64,000 nt of DNA. Source: Ideonella sp. MAG2. GTDB taxonomy: Bacteria > Pseudomonadota > Gammaproteobacteria > Burkholderiales > Burkholderiaceae_C. The stretch covers positions 695,323-759,322 of the forward strand of contig PTEU01000001.1 of assembly GCA_004359425.1 (NCBI GenBank), written 5' to 3'. The translations under genes were made by a program, and so were the position numbers. Positions 17,837 to 28,359 of this stretch are shown in pieces (positions within the stretch are counted from its first letter, which is position 1; the number at the start of each line of letters is the position of its first letter). The notes beneath the pieces were generated by a model. That model was not told the origin of the DNA. It saw nothing but the letters and a program-made list of their open reading frames with translations, and did no database searches.

Positions 17837-19097
17837 ATGCGTCAATGGCTTAAGGGCTTAGCCCTCCTTCTTGCAATCACCTGCCTGGTCTGGGTCGGTG
17901 TGCTCTGGTATTGGCAGGCCACCAGCCGCGACATGTCGCCCGAAGACATCGTGCTCTACCTGGGCCTGTTGCCTCTGGTGATCTTCGGTTTGGTCTTGCT
18001 GGCCCGCTGGTCGCTGCGCTCCGCTGTGGCCAGTGCCGTGGCCAAAGAGGCTGCTGCCCAACCGCCGACCAGCAGCACGCCTGCCGCACCGGCTGCTGGT
18101 GAGCAAGAGCGGCACGCGCCCTTCAAACTCTTGGCCAGCGCTTTGAGTTGCGCGGCAGGCCACTCCGCTGCTGAGCTTGTGACGGCTTTGGCCGAAGGGC
18201 AGCCACGCCCAGCCCCCGACAAGAGCTTGCGCGATGATGAGGGCCTGCCGGTCATCTACCGTGATGCCTGCGGGGCTGCGTGTGTTTGCGGCCTGGCCCA
18301 CCCACTGGACTGCATTTGAGCGGGCTGTGGCCCAAGCTCGGGTCAAGCAATTGCTGCGTCAAGAAACCTCCGAATGGTTACCCGCCTCGCAGTTGCGCTT
18401 CATGCCCACCACCGCCGGGGGCGGGGCAGCACTCTGGCTAGATGCGGATCGAGCTTTGCGTGCTGCACAGCGTGAAGGTCTGCGTGAGGTCGTTTTGCTA
18501 CTGTCGTGTCAGTCTGACTTGAGCGAGGCGCGGGTGAGCCAGTTGCAGCGAGAGGCTGCGTTGTTCACCCACGGAACACCCAAAGCCGGTGTGCCGGCTG
18601 AATCTGCGGTGGCTTTGGCCCTGAGCCATGAGGGCTGGCCGACCTTGGCGGATGCCCCCAAGGAGCCCTTGCTGCTGCACCGCGCGGCGGTAATGCAGCG
18701 CGACAAACCCATTGACACAGCGGGTCGTGTTAACGGCCAGACCGCAGAGCAAGCAGCCCAGCAAGCTGTAACGGCTGCCGAGCTGACGCTGCCGGAGGTG
18801 GCTGCCTTGATTAGCGATGCCGATCAACATTCCCCCCGTGGGGCAGAGCTGTTTTCTGTGTTGGTATCGCAACTGCCTCACCTGGATGCCGCCGAGGACG
18901 CCCTGGTGGCGGGCACGGTGTGGGGCCGCACCGGGCCTACCGCGCCCCTGATGCTGGTGGCCCTGGCGGCACACCGCACCGAGATGACTCAACAACCTTG
19001 CCTGGCCTTGAGCGTGGACGACCCTGTCGCACGATTGGCGCTGGTGCTCAGGCCGCCCGCCGCTGCGGCCGCTGAACCGACGAAGACCACATCATGA
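17837..19097 (+). pseudogene. Membrane protein upstream of TssM, unknown, split by a small frameshift
   Basis: Two frames make one gene. The first (17837 to about 18275) has two transmembrane helices (ALLLAITCLVWVGVLWYW and LYLGLLPLVIFGLVLLARW), a Pro/Ala linker and the start of a soluble domain up to DDEGLPVIYRDA. The continuation (AGLRVFAAWPTHWTAFERAV onward) is in another frame and ends at 19097. The shift lies near 18265-18285 and needs only a one- or two-base change, with no obvious missing block. Genes of this layout commonly sit just before tssM in related T6SS loci, but I know no defined function. The stop overlaps the tssM ATG by 4 bp, showing translational coupling. Confidence 0.6.
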
Positions 19098-22000
19098 AGC
19101 GTTTCTGGACTATTTTGTTGGACCCTCGGGTCCTGGTGGTGATCGGCCTGGCGGCCTTGGCTGCCTTTCTGTTCATCGGGGCCGATGTGCTGGCGGTGGC
19201 AGGGTTCTGGGCGGGTTTGGTGCTGGCCCTGATCTTGGTCGTATGGTTAATCGTCTGGATCGTCCAGCGCGTGCGTGCCAAGCGAGCCGCCAAGTCGCTG
19301 GAACAGGCCATTGACCAACAAAGCCCCATGGCGGCCGCCGACGCTGAAGACAAAGCCCAGTTGGCGGTGCTGCGCGAGCGCATGCAAGAGGCCGTCAAGA
19401 CCGTCAAGACCTCACGCCTGGGCGAGCTGAAAGGCTCGGCCGCCCTGTACGAGCTACCTTGGTACATGGTGATCGGCAACCCCGCTGCGGGCAAGAGTAC
19501 GGCGGTGGTGAAGTCGGGCTTGAAGTTCCCCTTTGCCGATGCCAGCGGCAGCATCATCCAAGGCATTGGCGGTACGCGCAATTGCGACTGGTTCTTCACC
19601 AGCGAAGGCATTCTGCTGGACACAGCGGGCCGCTATTCGGTGCATGAAGAAGACCGCTCTGAGTGGCTGGGCTTTTTGTCCCTGCTCAAAAAGAACCGAC
19701 CTAAGGCGCCGATCAACGGCATTGTGATTGCGGCCAGCTTGGCCGAGCTGGCTGGTGGCAAGCCCGAACAAGCGATTCAACTGGCCAAGAGCTTGCGCCA
19801 GCGCGTGCAAGAAGTGACCGAGCACCTGGAGGTGTTTGCGCCGGTTTACTTGGTGTTCACCAAGGCCGACTTGATCTCCGGTTTTGCCGAGTTTTTTGAA
19901 GACCAAGAACGGGAAGAACGCGAGCGGGTGTGGGGGGCCACGCTGCCCTACGACCAGGCCAAACGCAAAGAGGCGATTGCCGCCTTTGACCAGCATTTTG
20001 ACGATCTGCACGATGGCTTGAAGGAGTTGTCGATCGCCCGCATGTCTTTGCAGCGCGGTCAGGCCTTGCCACCAGGCGTGCTGACCTTCCCGTTGGAGTT
20101 TGCCGCCCTCAAGCCCGCACTGCACGCCTTTGTGGTGACGCTGTTTGAAGAGAACCCCTACCAGTATCAGCCGGTGTTTCGCGGCTTCTACTTCACCAGC
20201 GCGGTGCAAGAGGGCAGCTCCACCAGCCGAGCCAGCGATCGAGTGGCCAGGCAGTTTGCTTTGTCCTCGCGGGCTGAGTACACCACGGCCATGGTGGTGG
20301 CGGATAACGGCTTCTTCTTGAAAGACCTGTTCTCCAAGGTCATCTTTGGCGACAAAGGCTTGGTGCAGCAGTACGCCAGCCGCCGCAAGCTGCGTTTGCG
20401 CGCCTGGAGCTTTGGCCTGGGCGTGCTGGTCTTGGCCGCTGCACTGGCCGGATGGAGTTGGTCGTACTTGGGCAACCGTCAGTTGATGGCCCAGGTACAG
20501 GCGGACCTGAGCAAGGTCACCAAGATGCAGCAAGAGCGGCCAGACTTGGCTTCACGCCTGGAGGCGCTTGAGCTGTTGCAGGATCGCATCGAACAACTCC
20601 AGCGCTACCGCGAAGACAAGCCCTGGGGCATCAGCTTGGGCCTCTACCAAGGTGAGGCCATTGAGCAAAAGCTGCGCGAAGAATACTTCGCAGGGGTCAA
20701 AGAGGTGATGCTGACGCCAGTGTCACAAGCCATCGAGGCCTACCTGACCGAGGTGAATGCCAACCCGTCGCGGCTCAAGCCCATGGTGGCCACGCCTGAA
20801 TCTGCGGCCACGCCTGCCAACCAGGGGGCCAATAAATCGGCGACGGGCGGCACCCGCTATGTTGACGCCAGCGTGGAGGACGCGGCAGATGCCTATAACG
20901 CACTCAAGACCTACCTGATGTTGGCGGACGCAAAGTATCTGGAAGGCAGCCACATGACGGACCAGCTCACCCGCTTCTGGCGCGGTTGGCTGGACAACAA
21001 CCGCGGTGCCATGCCGCGCGAGAAGATGATTCGCAGTGCAGAGCGGCTCATCTCTTTCACCACCAGCCAATTGGCCGATCCGGCCTTCCCCCAGGTACAG
21101 AACAAGCTGGCCTTGGTCGACCAGACCCGCGAGAACCTGCGTGAATTGGTCAAAGGCATGAAGGGCATTGACCGTGTCTACTCGGACATCAAGGCGCGTG
21201 CGTCCACGCGCTATGCCCCGGTCACCGTCAAGGGCTTGATGAGCGACCGTGATCGCGACCTGGTCGCGGGCAGCCATGCGGTGCCCGGTGCCTTCACCCG
21301 CGAAGCCTGGGACGAGTACGTCGAGAAGGCGTTCAAAGACGCTGCCACCAAAGAGCTGCAAAGTGCCGACTGGGTGCTGAAGACCGCGGCTCGCAGCGAC
21401 TTGACACTGGAAGGCAGCCCGGACCAAATCCGCAAGCAACTGACCGAGCTGTACAAGACGGAATACGTCAAAGAATGGCAGCAGTTCATGCAGGGCATCA
21501 CCATCACCGAGTTCGGCAGCTTCGAGGTGGCGGTGGAGCGCATGAACCGTTTTGGTGATACTGCGGAGTCACCGATTCGCAAGCTCATGACCACCTTGTT
21601 TGACCAGACCAGTTGGGACAACCCCTCGCTGATCAACGAGCGCTTGGGCAAGGCGCAGGGCGGGGTGCTGGACTGGATCAAACAATCCATCTTGCGCATG
21701 AAGCCGGGCCGGGTGGAGATGGACGTGAACGTGAGCACGGACAAGTCGGCCGCCATTCCCATGGGGCCTGTAGGGCGCGAGTTTGCGGCGCTGTCGCGCA
21801 TCATGATGGCGCGTGACAGCAACCCGGCTTTGATCCAAGGCTATCTGCAGCAGCTCTCCAAACTGCGGACGCGCTTCAATGAAATCAAAAACCAAGGCGA
21901 CCCGGGGCCTGGCGCTCGCGCCTTGATGGTGTCTACCTTATCGGGCAATGGCTCCGAGCTGGCCGATGCCCTGCGCTTTGTGGATGAGCAAATGCTCAAT

Positions 22001-22936
22001 GGCATGACCGACTCGGCGCGCTCTACGCTGAGGCCGCTGTTGGTGCGCCCGCTGATGCAGGCCATGGCGGTGACAGTGCCACCGGCTGAAACAGAGCTCA
22101 ACCGTGTCTGGTCGGCCCAGGTGGTTGAGCCCTTCCAGAAGACGCTGGCGGGCAAATACCCCTTTGACAAGCAATCGCGCTTGGAGGCAGGGCCGCAAGA
22201 AATTTCGAAAGTCTTTGGCCCAGAAGGTGCCATCTCCAAGTTCGGGTCAGATGCGCTGGGACCCATGGTGGTGCGCCGTGGCGATACCGTGGTGGCCAAG
22301 ACTTGGGCCGATATTGGCTTGCGCTTGAGGCCAGAGTTCAGCGAAGGCTTCCCCACCTGGATTGCGATGATTGACGGAGCCTCTGGTGGGGGCGGTGGGG
22401 CCGGTGGTGCAGGTGGTACGGCTCAGGTGTCTGCGGATCAAGGGATGTTCCAGTTGCTCCCGCAGGGCTCACCAGGCATCGCCGAGTACAGCGTCGTGAT
22501 TGACGGACAGACTCTGCGCTATCGCAATACCACCGCCGAATGGGTGAGCATGGTGTGGCCGAATCCTGCCGGGGTGGCGGGTGCACGCGTCAGCGCAGTC
22601 ACCAATGAAGGCAAGACAATTGACTTGCTCAACGAGCCAGGACGCTCCGGCTTTGATCGATTTGTTGAGATCGGTACTCCTCGAAAGATCGGAGACAAGC
22701 TTTTTGAGCTGAACTTTGTGCAGGGGCCGTACAAGGTCACCGTCCATATCCGGATGATTCGAAGCCCAGGCGAGGCTCCACCTGCCGCAGCGCAGGGTGC
22801 TGCGGCAGTGGTCGGTGGCAGCAATGCACGGCTGCAAGGCCTGAAGCTGCCTAGCTTGGTGGTGGGCTCAGCCACTGCCCCTGGGGCGGCTGCCTCTGCC
22901 GCCTCGACCGCCGCCTCAGCCGGAGCGGCCCGATGA
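19094..22936 (+). CDS. tssM: TssM (IcmF) inner-membrane channel protein
   Basis: 1280 residues, complete. Two N-terminal transmembrane helices, a cytoplasmic NTPase-like domain with Walker A GNPAAGKST near residue 135, a third membrane segment near residues 435-455 (FGLGVLVLAAALAGWSWSYL), and a large periplasmic region ending in the beta-rich TssJ-binding domain. A Gly-rich loop (SGGGGGAGGAGG) near residue 1097 and an Ala-rich tail are strain-specific decoration. TssM is the central pillar of the TssJLM complex. It overlaps the previous gene and tagF by 4 bp each. Confidence 0.97.
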   Translation: MKRFWTILLDPRVLVVIGLAALAAFLFIGADVLAVAGFWAGLVLALILVVWLIVWIVQRVRAKRAAKSLEQAIDQQSPMAAADAEDKAQLAVLRERMQEAVKTVKTSRLGELKGSAALYELPWYMVIGNPAAGKSTAVVKSGLKFPFADASGSIIQGIGGTRNCDWFFTSEGILLDTAGRYSVHEEDRSEWLGFLSLLKKNRPKAPINGIVIAASLAELAGGKPEQAIQLAKSLRQRVQEVTEHLEVFAPVYLVFTKADLISGFAEFFEDQEREERERVWGATLPYDQAKRKEAIAAFDQHFDDLHDGLKELSIARMSLQRGQALPPGVLTFPLEFAALKPALHAFVVTLFEENPYQYQPVFRGFYFTSAVQEGSSTSRASDRVARQFALSSRAEYTTAMVVADNGFFLKDLFSKVIFGDKGLVQQYASRRKLRLRAWSFGLGVLVLAAALAGWSWSYLGNRQLMAQVQADLSKVTKMQQERPDLASRLEALELLQDRIEQLQRYREDKPWGISLGLYQGEAIEQKLREEYFAGVKEVMLTPVSQAIEAYLTEVNANPSRLKPMVATPESAATPANQGANKSATGGTRYVDASVEDAADAYNALKTYLMLADAKYLEGSHMTDQLTRFWRGWLDNNRGAMPREKMIRSAERLISFTTSQLADPAFPQVQNKLALVDQTRENLRELVKGMKGIDRVYSDIKARASTRYAPVTVKGLMSDRDRDLVAGSHAVPGAFTREAWDEYVEKAFKDAATKELQSADWVLKTAARSDLTLEGSPDQIRKQLTELYKTEYVKEWQQFMQGITITEFGSFEVAVERMNRFGDTAESPIRKLMTTLFDQTSWDNPSLINERLGKAQGGVLDWIKQSILRMKPGRVEMDVNVSTDKSAAIPMGPVGREFAALSRIMMARDSNPALIQGYLQQLSKLRTRFNEIKNQGDPGPGARALMVSTLSGNGSELADALRFVDEQMLNGMTDSARSTLRPLLVRPLMQAMAVTVPPAETELNRVWSAQVVEPFQKTLAGKYPFDKQSRLEAGPQEISKVFGPEGAISKFGSDALGPMVVRRGDTVVAKTWADIGLRLRPEFSEGFPTWIAMIDGASGGGGGAGGAGGTAQVSADQGMFQLLPQGSPGIAEYSVVIDGQTLRYRNTTAEWVSMVWPNPAGVAGARVSAVTNEGKTIDLLNEPGRSGFDRFVEIGTPRKIGDKLFELNFVQGPYKVTVHIRMIRSPGEAPPAAAQGAAAVVGGSNARLQGLKLPSLVVGSATAPGAAASAASTAASAGAAR

Positions 22937-23919
22937 GCGTGACGCCTGCACCGCTGCTCTACTTTGGCAAGTTGCCCTCGCGGGGTGACTTTGTGCGCAG
23001 TGCCAGCGTCTCCGGGTTGATTCAAACCCTGGACCGTTGGCTCACCGGCGGCATTGAGATGTTGGCCAATGACCCGCGGTGGCGCTTGGTCTACGACAAG
23101 GCAGAGCCTTTGCATTTTGCGTTTCTGGGCTCGCGCAACACACGCGGGATGGCCGGGCATTTGCGTGTCAGCACCGACGCCTCGGGGCGGCGTTTTCCGT
23201 TCTTGGTGGCGGCCATGCTGGACTTGTCGGCCCCCCTGGACTATCTGTCTCACAGCCCCTTGCTCTTGGCCCAGCCGTGGCGGCGCATGGACGGCTTGGT
23301 GCGCCACGCCCTGGCGGCTGACGATGCCTCGGTCTTGCTGCAGGACTTGAACCAAACCGTGGTGGATGTGCCGACCACGTCCATGGCCCATCAGCGACCT
23401 TACCAAGCCTTTTTGGAGGATCACTCCGTCGGCACGATTGAGGGCTTCTTGGCGGCCGGTGGGCATGAGTTGTCGCTGCGCCTAACCATCTTGGGCTTGG
23501 GGCTGCTCTTGCAACCCGTGCCTGCCAGCGGTGTGCAGCGCCTGGATAAGGGCTTGCTGCTGCCGCTGCCCGCCGACCCCTTGGCACAAGCCATGGTGGC
23601 GTCGATGTGGACGGACCTGATTGCTGGGTTCCTGGCCAAGGCGGACTTCGAGTTGACGGTGTTCATACCTCAGCGTGGGCCGGCTCAGAAGCCCGTCATG
23701 GCTTTGGCTTTTGATGGGGCCTCGCCAGCTACCTTGCGGGCTCTCTGGGACCCCGACGCGCTGGGTGAATGCTTTGTCGATGCCTGTCAGGCCGATTGGG
23801 TGGAAGGCTATGTCGAGCAAGACTATGCCGTGAACAAACTATCAAGCTATCTGCGGCAATCAGGCCTTTCGATGCGCCTGGCTGTAGATACCTTTAAGGA
23901 GGTGTTTCTTGGCCTTTGA
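22933..23919 (+). CDS. tagF: TagF T6SS-associated protein
   Basis: 328 residues. It starts MSVTPAPLLYFGKLPSRGDF, the signature of the TagF/ImpM family (FGKLPSRGDFV), followed by RNTRGMAGHLRVSTDASGR and FPFLVAA. In species with threonine-phosphorylation control, TagF is a post-translational repressor acting with Fha. No Fha, PpkA or PppA gene is visible in this window, so its partner here is unknown. It overlaps the tssM stop by 4 bp, and its own end overlaps the next gene. Confidence 0.93.
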   Translation: MSVTPAPLLYFGKLPSRGDFVRSASVSGLIQTLDRWLTGGIEMLANDPRWRLVYDKAEPLHFAFLGSRNTRGMAGHLRVSTDASGRRFPFLVAAMLDLSAPLDYLSHSPLLLAQPWRRMDGLVRHALAADDASVLLQDLNQTVVDVPTTSMAHQRPYQAFLEDHSVGTIEGFLAAGGHELSLRLTILGLGLLLQPVPASGVQRLDKGLLLPLPADPLAQAMVASMWTDLIAGFLAKADFELTVFIPQRGPAQKPVMALAFDGASPATLRALWDPDALGECFVDACQADWVEGYVEQDYAVNKLSSYLRQSGLSMRLAVDTFKEVFLGL

Positions 23920-24763
23920 CCGACAGCCGCAACGCGGCCTATTTGTTCTGGTGCTGAGCGCGCTGAATCTGGTTCTTTGGCCCAACGCGGTGCTGGCCCA
24001 GGTGCAGACGCCTGCAGGGCGGCCGACGGCGGCGGCATCCAGCCCCACAGCTGCAGGGGCGGCCCGCCAAGGCCAAGTGGTGGTGGCTGGGACGGTGCCC
24101 GATGAGTCAACCCGTCAAGCGATTTTGGCTCGGGTGCGCGAGCTGTATGGCAGTGACCGCGTGCTTGATCAATTGGGCGTGGGCAATTTGGTCGCGCCGC
24201 CCAACTGGTCTCAGCATGTGCAGCGGGCCTTGCATCCTGATTTAAAGCAGGTCAGCCGGGGTCAGTTGAGCATCCAGGGCAATGTGCTGGAGATCAAAGG
24301 CGAGGTGTCCAATGAGGCTCAGCGGCAGCAAGTGCTCAGCCAGATTGCGACGCAGTTGAACAACCCGACCTACACCGTGCGCAATAGCTTGCGGGTCTCG
24401 GCCGCCGGTCAAGAGGTGGTGGATGCGGCGCTGGCTAACCGCATTGTTGAGTTTGAACCTAACAGCGCCACGCTGACGGCCACGGGCCAGGGCGTGCTGG
24501 ATCAATTGGTGCCGGTCTTGTTGCAGCTCTCGGGCCGCAAGTTCGAGGTCATTGGCCATACCGACTCTCTGGGCGCGCGGGCGGCCAATGTGGCTCTTTC
24601 AGCAGCCCGTGCCGAAACGGTCAAAGCCTATCTGGCCAAGAAGGGCGTGCCTGAGGCCGCCATCACCACGTCGGGCGTAGGCCCTGACCGTCCGGTGGCC
24701 GACAACAACCTGCCCGATGGCCGGGCTCGCAACCGGCGCATCGAGTTCCGGGTCAGTCAGTAG
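23909..24763 (+). CDS. BON- and OmpA-domain envelope protein (T6SS-linked)
   Basis: 284 residues from TTG 23909. The start is supported by an excellent ribosome site AAGGAGG (23896-23902) six bases upstream, inside the end of tagF. It has a signal peptide, a BON-like region (QGNVLEIKGEVSNEAQRQQV), then a C-terminal OmpA peptidoglycan-binding domain with IVEFEPNSATLT, GHTDSLGARAANVALSAARA and the final NRRIEF motif. It probably anchors the T6SS membrane complex to the cell wall, the job done by TagL or evolved TssL in other systems, because TssL here lacks such a domain. Its stop overlaps the convergent tssA stop by 7 bp. Confidence 0.85.
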   Translation: MAFDRQPQRGLFVLVLSALNLVLWPNAVLAQVQTPAGRPTAAASSPTAAGAARQGQVVVAGTVPDESTRQAILARVRELYGSDRVLDQLGVGNLVAPPNWSQHVQRALHPDLKQVSRGQLSIQGNVLEIKGEVSNEAQRQQVLSQIATQLNNPTYTVRNSLRVSAAGQEVVDAALANRIVEFEPNSATLTATGQGVLDQLVPVLLQLSGRKFEVIGHTDSLGARAANVALSAARAETVKAYLAKKGVPEAAITTSGVGPDRPVADNNLPDGRARNRRIEFRVSQ

Positions 24764-25830
24764 TTGTTGTTTTGAGGTGGGGGTTCGACCCCCAGCAGGT
24801 CCTCCAACTGCGACAGCGAGCCGGGGTCCTTCATGACCGCACGCAACCAAGCATGCAGCGGCATATCGCCCCAACGTGCGGCTTTGTCGGCCAAGTAGGC
24901 GACCGGGCTATGGGGCTCTGTGCGACGGAAAAACTCGGCGACTTGACGCAACTGCGCCAGGGCTTGGGCGCGGCTGTTCAAAGGCCCGCCCATGCCTCCC
25001 GAGGTGGGGGCGGGAGCGCCGCCTTCCGCCACGCTTCGAGGTTCGGCCTCGGAGGAACTTGCCGACAGGCCTTCAGCGCCGGTGTCACGCACCAAGCGGT
25101 CCAGGCCATGGAGTGCAGCATCCACGGCGTCCTTGGCAGGTGTAAAGGCCGGGCCGTCTTGGCCAAGGTGGCTGTCCACCACCTGCTGTAGCTGCAACAA
25201 GCCTGCTTTGAGGCGGCGGGCCGCGTCGCGGGTGTCGATCAAGGTTTGCGAGGAGGTCTCGCGCTGGGCGCGGCTGATCATGTCCAGCGTGACCTTGCCT
25301 TCCACAGAGACCGGAGGGCCGCCCTCGGTGCTGCGATCCAGGGCCTGCTGCAAAGTGCGCGCCGCGTCCATGTCTTGCAGGCTCAAGGGTCGGCCGGCCA
25401 GCCGCATCACGGGCAGCGCCCGGGCCAGGGCGGTCACTTGAGTCAGCATCCAGCCCAAACTGCCCACGCGCAACTCCATGTCCTTGCCTTCGGGCAGCGG
25501 GTGCAGATGGGGCCAGAGTTGCTCGCACAGCTTGGCGGCCAGCTCCACGCAATCAGCCAGGCCCGCATAGCCCTGCAAATGCGCCTTGGCCTCAGCCAGC
25601 CAGCCCACCACGCGCAGGTCTCGGGTGCGCTTTTGCAGCAACTGCTCACATAACTTGACCACGCCTGGCCAATCGGCGGTCTTGAGGTCCGTCACCCATT
25701 CGCCCTGGCTCAGCGAGGGGTCGTCATATCGCCGCAGGTCTTGGATGGTGTCGAACTCGGACGAGAAGCTCATGTCCTCGCCGCAGATGCTGTCGGCCGA
25801 CAGGGGTTGCAATAGGGAATCAATGTCCAT
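24757..25830 (-). CDS. tssA: TssA (ImpA N-terminal family)
   Basis: 357 residues. It starts MDIDSLLQPLSADSICGEDM, followed by the ImpA_N signature (LCEQLLQKRTRDLRVVGWLAEA, then GLADCVELAAKLCEQLWPHLHP). The C-terminal part carries the LRQVAEFFRRTEPHSPVAYL motif typical of short TssA proteins. TssA primes or caps sheath-tube growth from the baseplate. It is convergent with the BON/OmpA gene and lies at the outer edge of the cluster. Confidence 0.93.
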   Translation of the reverse strand: MDIDSLLQPLSADSICGEDMSFSSEFDTIQDLRRYDDPSLSQGEWVTDLKTADWPGVVKLCEQLLQKRTRDLRVVGWLAEAKAHLQGYAGLADCVELAAKLCEQLWPHLHPLPEGKDMELRVGSLGWMLTQVTALARALPVMRLAGRPLSLQDMDAARTLQQALDRSTEGGPPVSVEGKVTLDMISRAQRETSSQTLIDTRDAARRLKAGLLQLQQVVDSHLGQDGPAFTPAKDAVDAALHGLDRLVRDTGAEGLSASSSEAEPRSVAEGGAPAPTSGGMGGPLNSRAQALAQLRQVAEFFRRTEPHSPVAYLADKAARWGDMPLHAWLRAVMKDPGSLSQLEDLLGVEPPPQNNNY

Positions 25831-25896
25831 GGGGTGCCTCTACCTAGTTTGCGACGGATTGTGACCTATTGAAGTGGCCTGTTCATGTGAGCCGTT

Positions 25897-25919
25897 GGCC
25901 CTGAGCGTGCCGAAGGGCT
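25897..25919. repeat. REP-like palindromic motif
   Basis: GCCCTGAGCGTGCCGAAGGGC resembles the widespread proteobacterial REP core in which GCCCT pairs with AGGGC. It lies in the 190-base gap between tssA and the SDR fragment. It is a single copy here and no other copy was noticed in the window. Confidence 0.35.
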
Positions 25920-26021
25920 TCAACACGCTGAGCCCATTGGCAAGCAGACTCGCGCTTCTCCTGCCTACACTGAAAGGGTTTGCGGTAGGCTTGCCGTTGG
26001 CTGTGAAAGGATGATGGGTTT

Positions 26022-26343
26022 ATGAGTGATGTTCCCTCCCGCAAAGTCGCCCTCGTGACGGGGGCCGGTTCGGGCATAGGCCGGGCTAGCGCGCATGCCT
26101 TATTGGCGGCTGATTGGACCGTGGTGCTGTGCGGCCGTCGCTTGCCAGCCCTGGAAGAGGTCATAGCCGCTTCAGCACATCAAGATCGTGCGCTGGCGCT
26201 GGCCTGTGATGTGACCGATGAGCTCGCCGTGCAGGTCATGTTCGAGACGATTCGGCAGCGCTTCGGACGGCTGGATTTGCTCTTCAATAACGCGGGCGTG
26301 TTCACGGTCGGGGCCCCCTTGGAGGATCTGCCTGTCTCTGCCT
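26022..26343 (+). pseudogene. SDR-family oxidoreductase, 3' part missing
   Basis: The first 107 codons are a typical short-chain dehydrogenase N-terminus: the NAD(P) Rossmann motif TGAGSGIGRASA near residue 13, CDVTD near residue 65, and NNAGV near residue 89. At 26343/26344 the sequence switches to a duplicated yceI tail, and the frame stops at 26366 after a few meaningless residues. The catalytic Ser and YxxxK, normally near residues 140-160 of about 250, are absent. The substrate cannot be judged. The truncation coincides with a repeat boundary, so it may be artificial. Confidence 0.8.
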
Positions 26344-27899
26344 ATGGGCAAAGCCATGGGCTTTGACATGGCCGTGATGCTAAAGATCCACGCCGAGGCC
26401 GTGGCGGCCGTGCCTTGAACCCTGGAGGCAAGATCAAGGCTAAAGTTGTCTGACTTCAATGCCTTAATCAGGCGAGGCCTCGCGCTTGAATGCGGCGCTT
26501 CACGGAGGCGAGCCCTCGGCATCGTGAATACCATCAAAAGGGCTGCCGAGCCCTTCTGTTTGCGTCATCATGACGCTTGTTCTTGAAAGCAGGGAAGCAT
26601 CGATGAGTCAAACCCGCCGTCACACCGCTCGCGCAGCAACTGCCCACACGCACTCAGCCTCTCTGCCGCCGCAGCCCATCAGCGGTGAGGTGCTGCTTGA
26701 AAAATATGCCAAGGGCGACGAGCACACCTTAGAGGACGTTCGCCTGCGGGTGGCAAAGGCGCTTGCCGCCTGCGAAGCACCAGAGCAGCAGTCCCACTGG
26801 GAGGCACGTTTTATGGAGGCGCAGCGCCGTGGCTTTGTGCCGGCGGGGCGCATCAACTCGGCGGCGGGCACCGACCTGACAGCCACTTTGATCAACTGCT
26901 TTGTGCAGCCGGTAGGTGACTCCATTGCCCAAATGGAGGACGACACGCCCGGCATCTACACCGCCCTGACCGAGGCCGCCGAGACCATGCGGCGTGGCGG
27001 TGGCGTCGGCTACGATTTTTCCAAGATCCGCCCGCAGGGCGCCTGGGTCGGCTCGACGCAGTCCAGCGCCTCCGGGCCGGTCAGCTATATGCGGGTGTTT
27101 GACCGCTCTTGTGAGACGGTGGAGTCCGCCGGCGCGCGCCGTGGCGCGCAAATGGGGGTGCTGCGTTGCGACCATCCCGACATCGAGGCCTTCATCCACG
27201 CCAAAGACCAGGGCGATTTGCGCAACTTCAACATTTCGGTCGGGGTGACCGATGCCTTCATGAAGGCCGTGCAGGCCGCTGCGGATGTGGAACTGGTGCA
27301 CAAGGCTGAGCCCGGGGAGAAGCAAAAGGCGGCGGGGGCCACTCAGCGCAGCGATGGGATGTGGGTCTATCGCAAGCTGCCCGCCCGGGCGCTGTGGGAC
27401 CAGATCATGCGCTCCACCTACGACCATGCCGAGCCCGGCGTGCTGTTCTTGGACCGCATCAACCAAGACAACAACCTCAGCTACTGCGAAGACATTTCTG
27501 CCACCAACCCTTGTGCGGAGCAGCCGCTGCCTCCCTATGGTTGCTGCTGCCTGGGCTCGATCGACTTGACGCATTTTGTGCGCGAGCCCTTTGAGCTGGA
27601 TGCAGCCTTTGACGACGCTGCCTTTGCTGACGTGGTGGCGGTGGCGACCCGCATGCTGGACAACGTGCTGGACGTGACGGTGTGGCCACTGGAGCGCCAG
27701 CGCCAAGAGGCGGCCAACAAGCGCCGCGTGGGCCTGGGCTTTACCGGCTTGGGCGATGCGTTGGTGATGCTGGGCCTGCGCTACGACACCCAAGCGGCCC
27801 GCGACATGGCGCGCCACATCAGCGAGGTGATGCGCGACGCGGCCTACAACGCCAGCGTGGATTTGGCGGTGGAGCGCGGGGCCTTCCCCTTGTTCAATG
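26344..27899. repeat. 1556-bp direct repeat, copy 1 (yceI tail, leader, nrdJ 5' part)
   Basis: Matches 28879-30434 at a constant offset of 2535, with identical translations in several frames. Base 26343 (t) differs from 28878 (c), and 27900 (t) from 30435 (c). Both flanks of this copy are foreign: an SDR gene on the left and the middle of another yceI on the right. Confidence 0.93.
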
Positions 27900-28321
27900 T
27901 CACCCAAGGCCAGGTGGTGTTAGACCGCGAGGCCGGGCAAGGCAGCCTGGACATCGTGGTGGACATCGCCAGCGTGGACTTTGGCCACGATCTGATGAAC
28001 AAGGTCGCGCTGGGCGAGTCCATCTTTGATGCAGAGAAGCACCCGCACGCTCGCTACAAAGGGCGCTTGGCCGCCTTTGTGGACGGCGCACCCACCAAAG
28101 TAGAAGGCGAGTTGAGCTTGCACGGTGTGACGCGCCCACTCACCTTGACCATCCAACGCTTCAAATGCATTCCCCATCCCCTCCACAAGCGAGAGTTATG
28201 TGGGGCGGACGCCTTGGCACGCTTGAACCGAGATGACTTTGGTATCGACGCTGGCAAGGCCTATGGCTTTGATATGAATGTCGTCTTGCGCATCCAGGTT
28301 GAAGCGGTGGCCAAGCCCTGA
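26603..28321 (+). CDS. Chimeric ORF: NrdJ residues 1-432 fused in frame to a YceI domain
   Basis: The first 432 codons duplicate the N-terminal part of NrdJ (through RGAFPLFN). At 27899/27900 the reading frame continues into about 140 codons of a YceI-family protein: [20 protein letters not shown], then [22 protein letters not shown], ending [18 protein letters not shown]. The YceI part lacks its signal peptide and first strands. Because the join is the edge of a duplication that also destroyed the SDR gene, this is not a designed fusion. The native arrangement was probably SDR - yceI - yceI - nrdJ. The NrdJ part contains [18 protein letters not shown] but lacks half the barrel, so the product should be inactive as a reductase. 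Confidence 0.7.
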   Translation: MSQTRRHTARAATAHTHSASLPPQPISGEVLLEKYAKGDEHTLEDVRLRVAKALAACEAPEQQSHWEARFMEAQRRGFVPAGRINSAAGTDLTATLINCFVQPVGDSIAQMEDDTPGIYTALTEAAETMRRGGGVGYDFSKIRPQGAWVGSTQSSASGPVSYMRVFDRSCETVESAGARRGAQMGVLRCDHPDIEAFIHAKDQGDLRNFNISVGVTDAFMKAVQAAADVELVHKAEPGEKQKAAGATQRSDGMWVYRKLPARALWDQIMRSTYDHAEPGVLFLDRINQDNNLSYCEDISATNPCAEQPLPPYGCCCLGSIDLTHFVREPFELDAAFDDAAFADVVAVATRMLDNVLDVTVWPLERQRQEAANKRRVGLGFTGLGDALVMLGLRYDTQAARDMARHISEVMRDAAYNASVDLAVERGAFPLFNVTQGQVVLDREAGQGSLDIVVDIASVDFGHDLMNKVALGESIFDAEKHPHARYKGRLAAFVDGAPTKVEGELSLHGVTRPLTLTIQRFKCIPHPLHKRELCGADALARLNRDDFGIDAGKAYGFDMNVVLRIQVEAVAKP

Positions 28322-28359
28322 TTACAGGTCATCTTCCTCTCACCGGCCAGGCGCTCCTC

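Noticed and set aside
26603..28321. A natural NrdJ-YceI fusion enzyme
   Set aside because: The join lies exactly on a repeat edge, half the reductase barrel is absent, and reductase is cytoplasmic while YceI is periplasmic.
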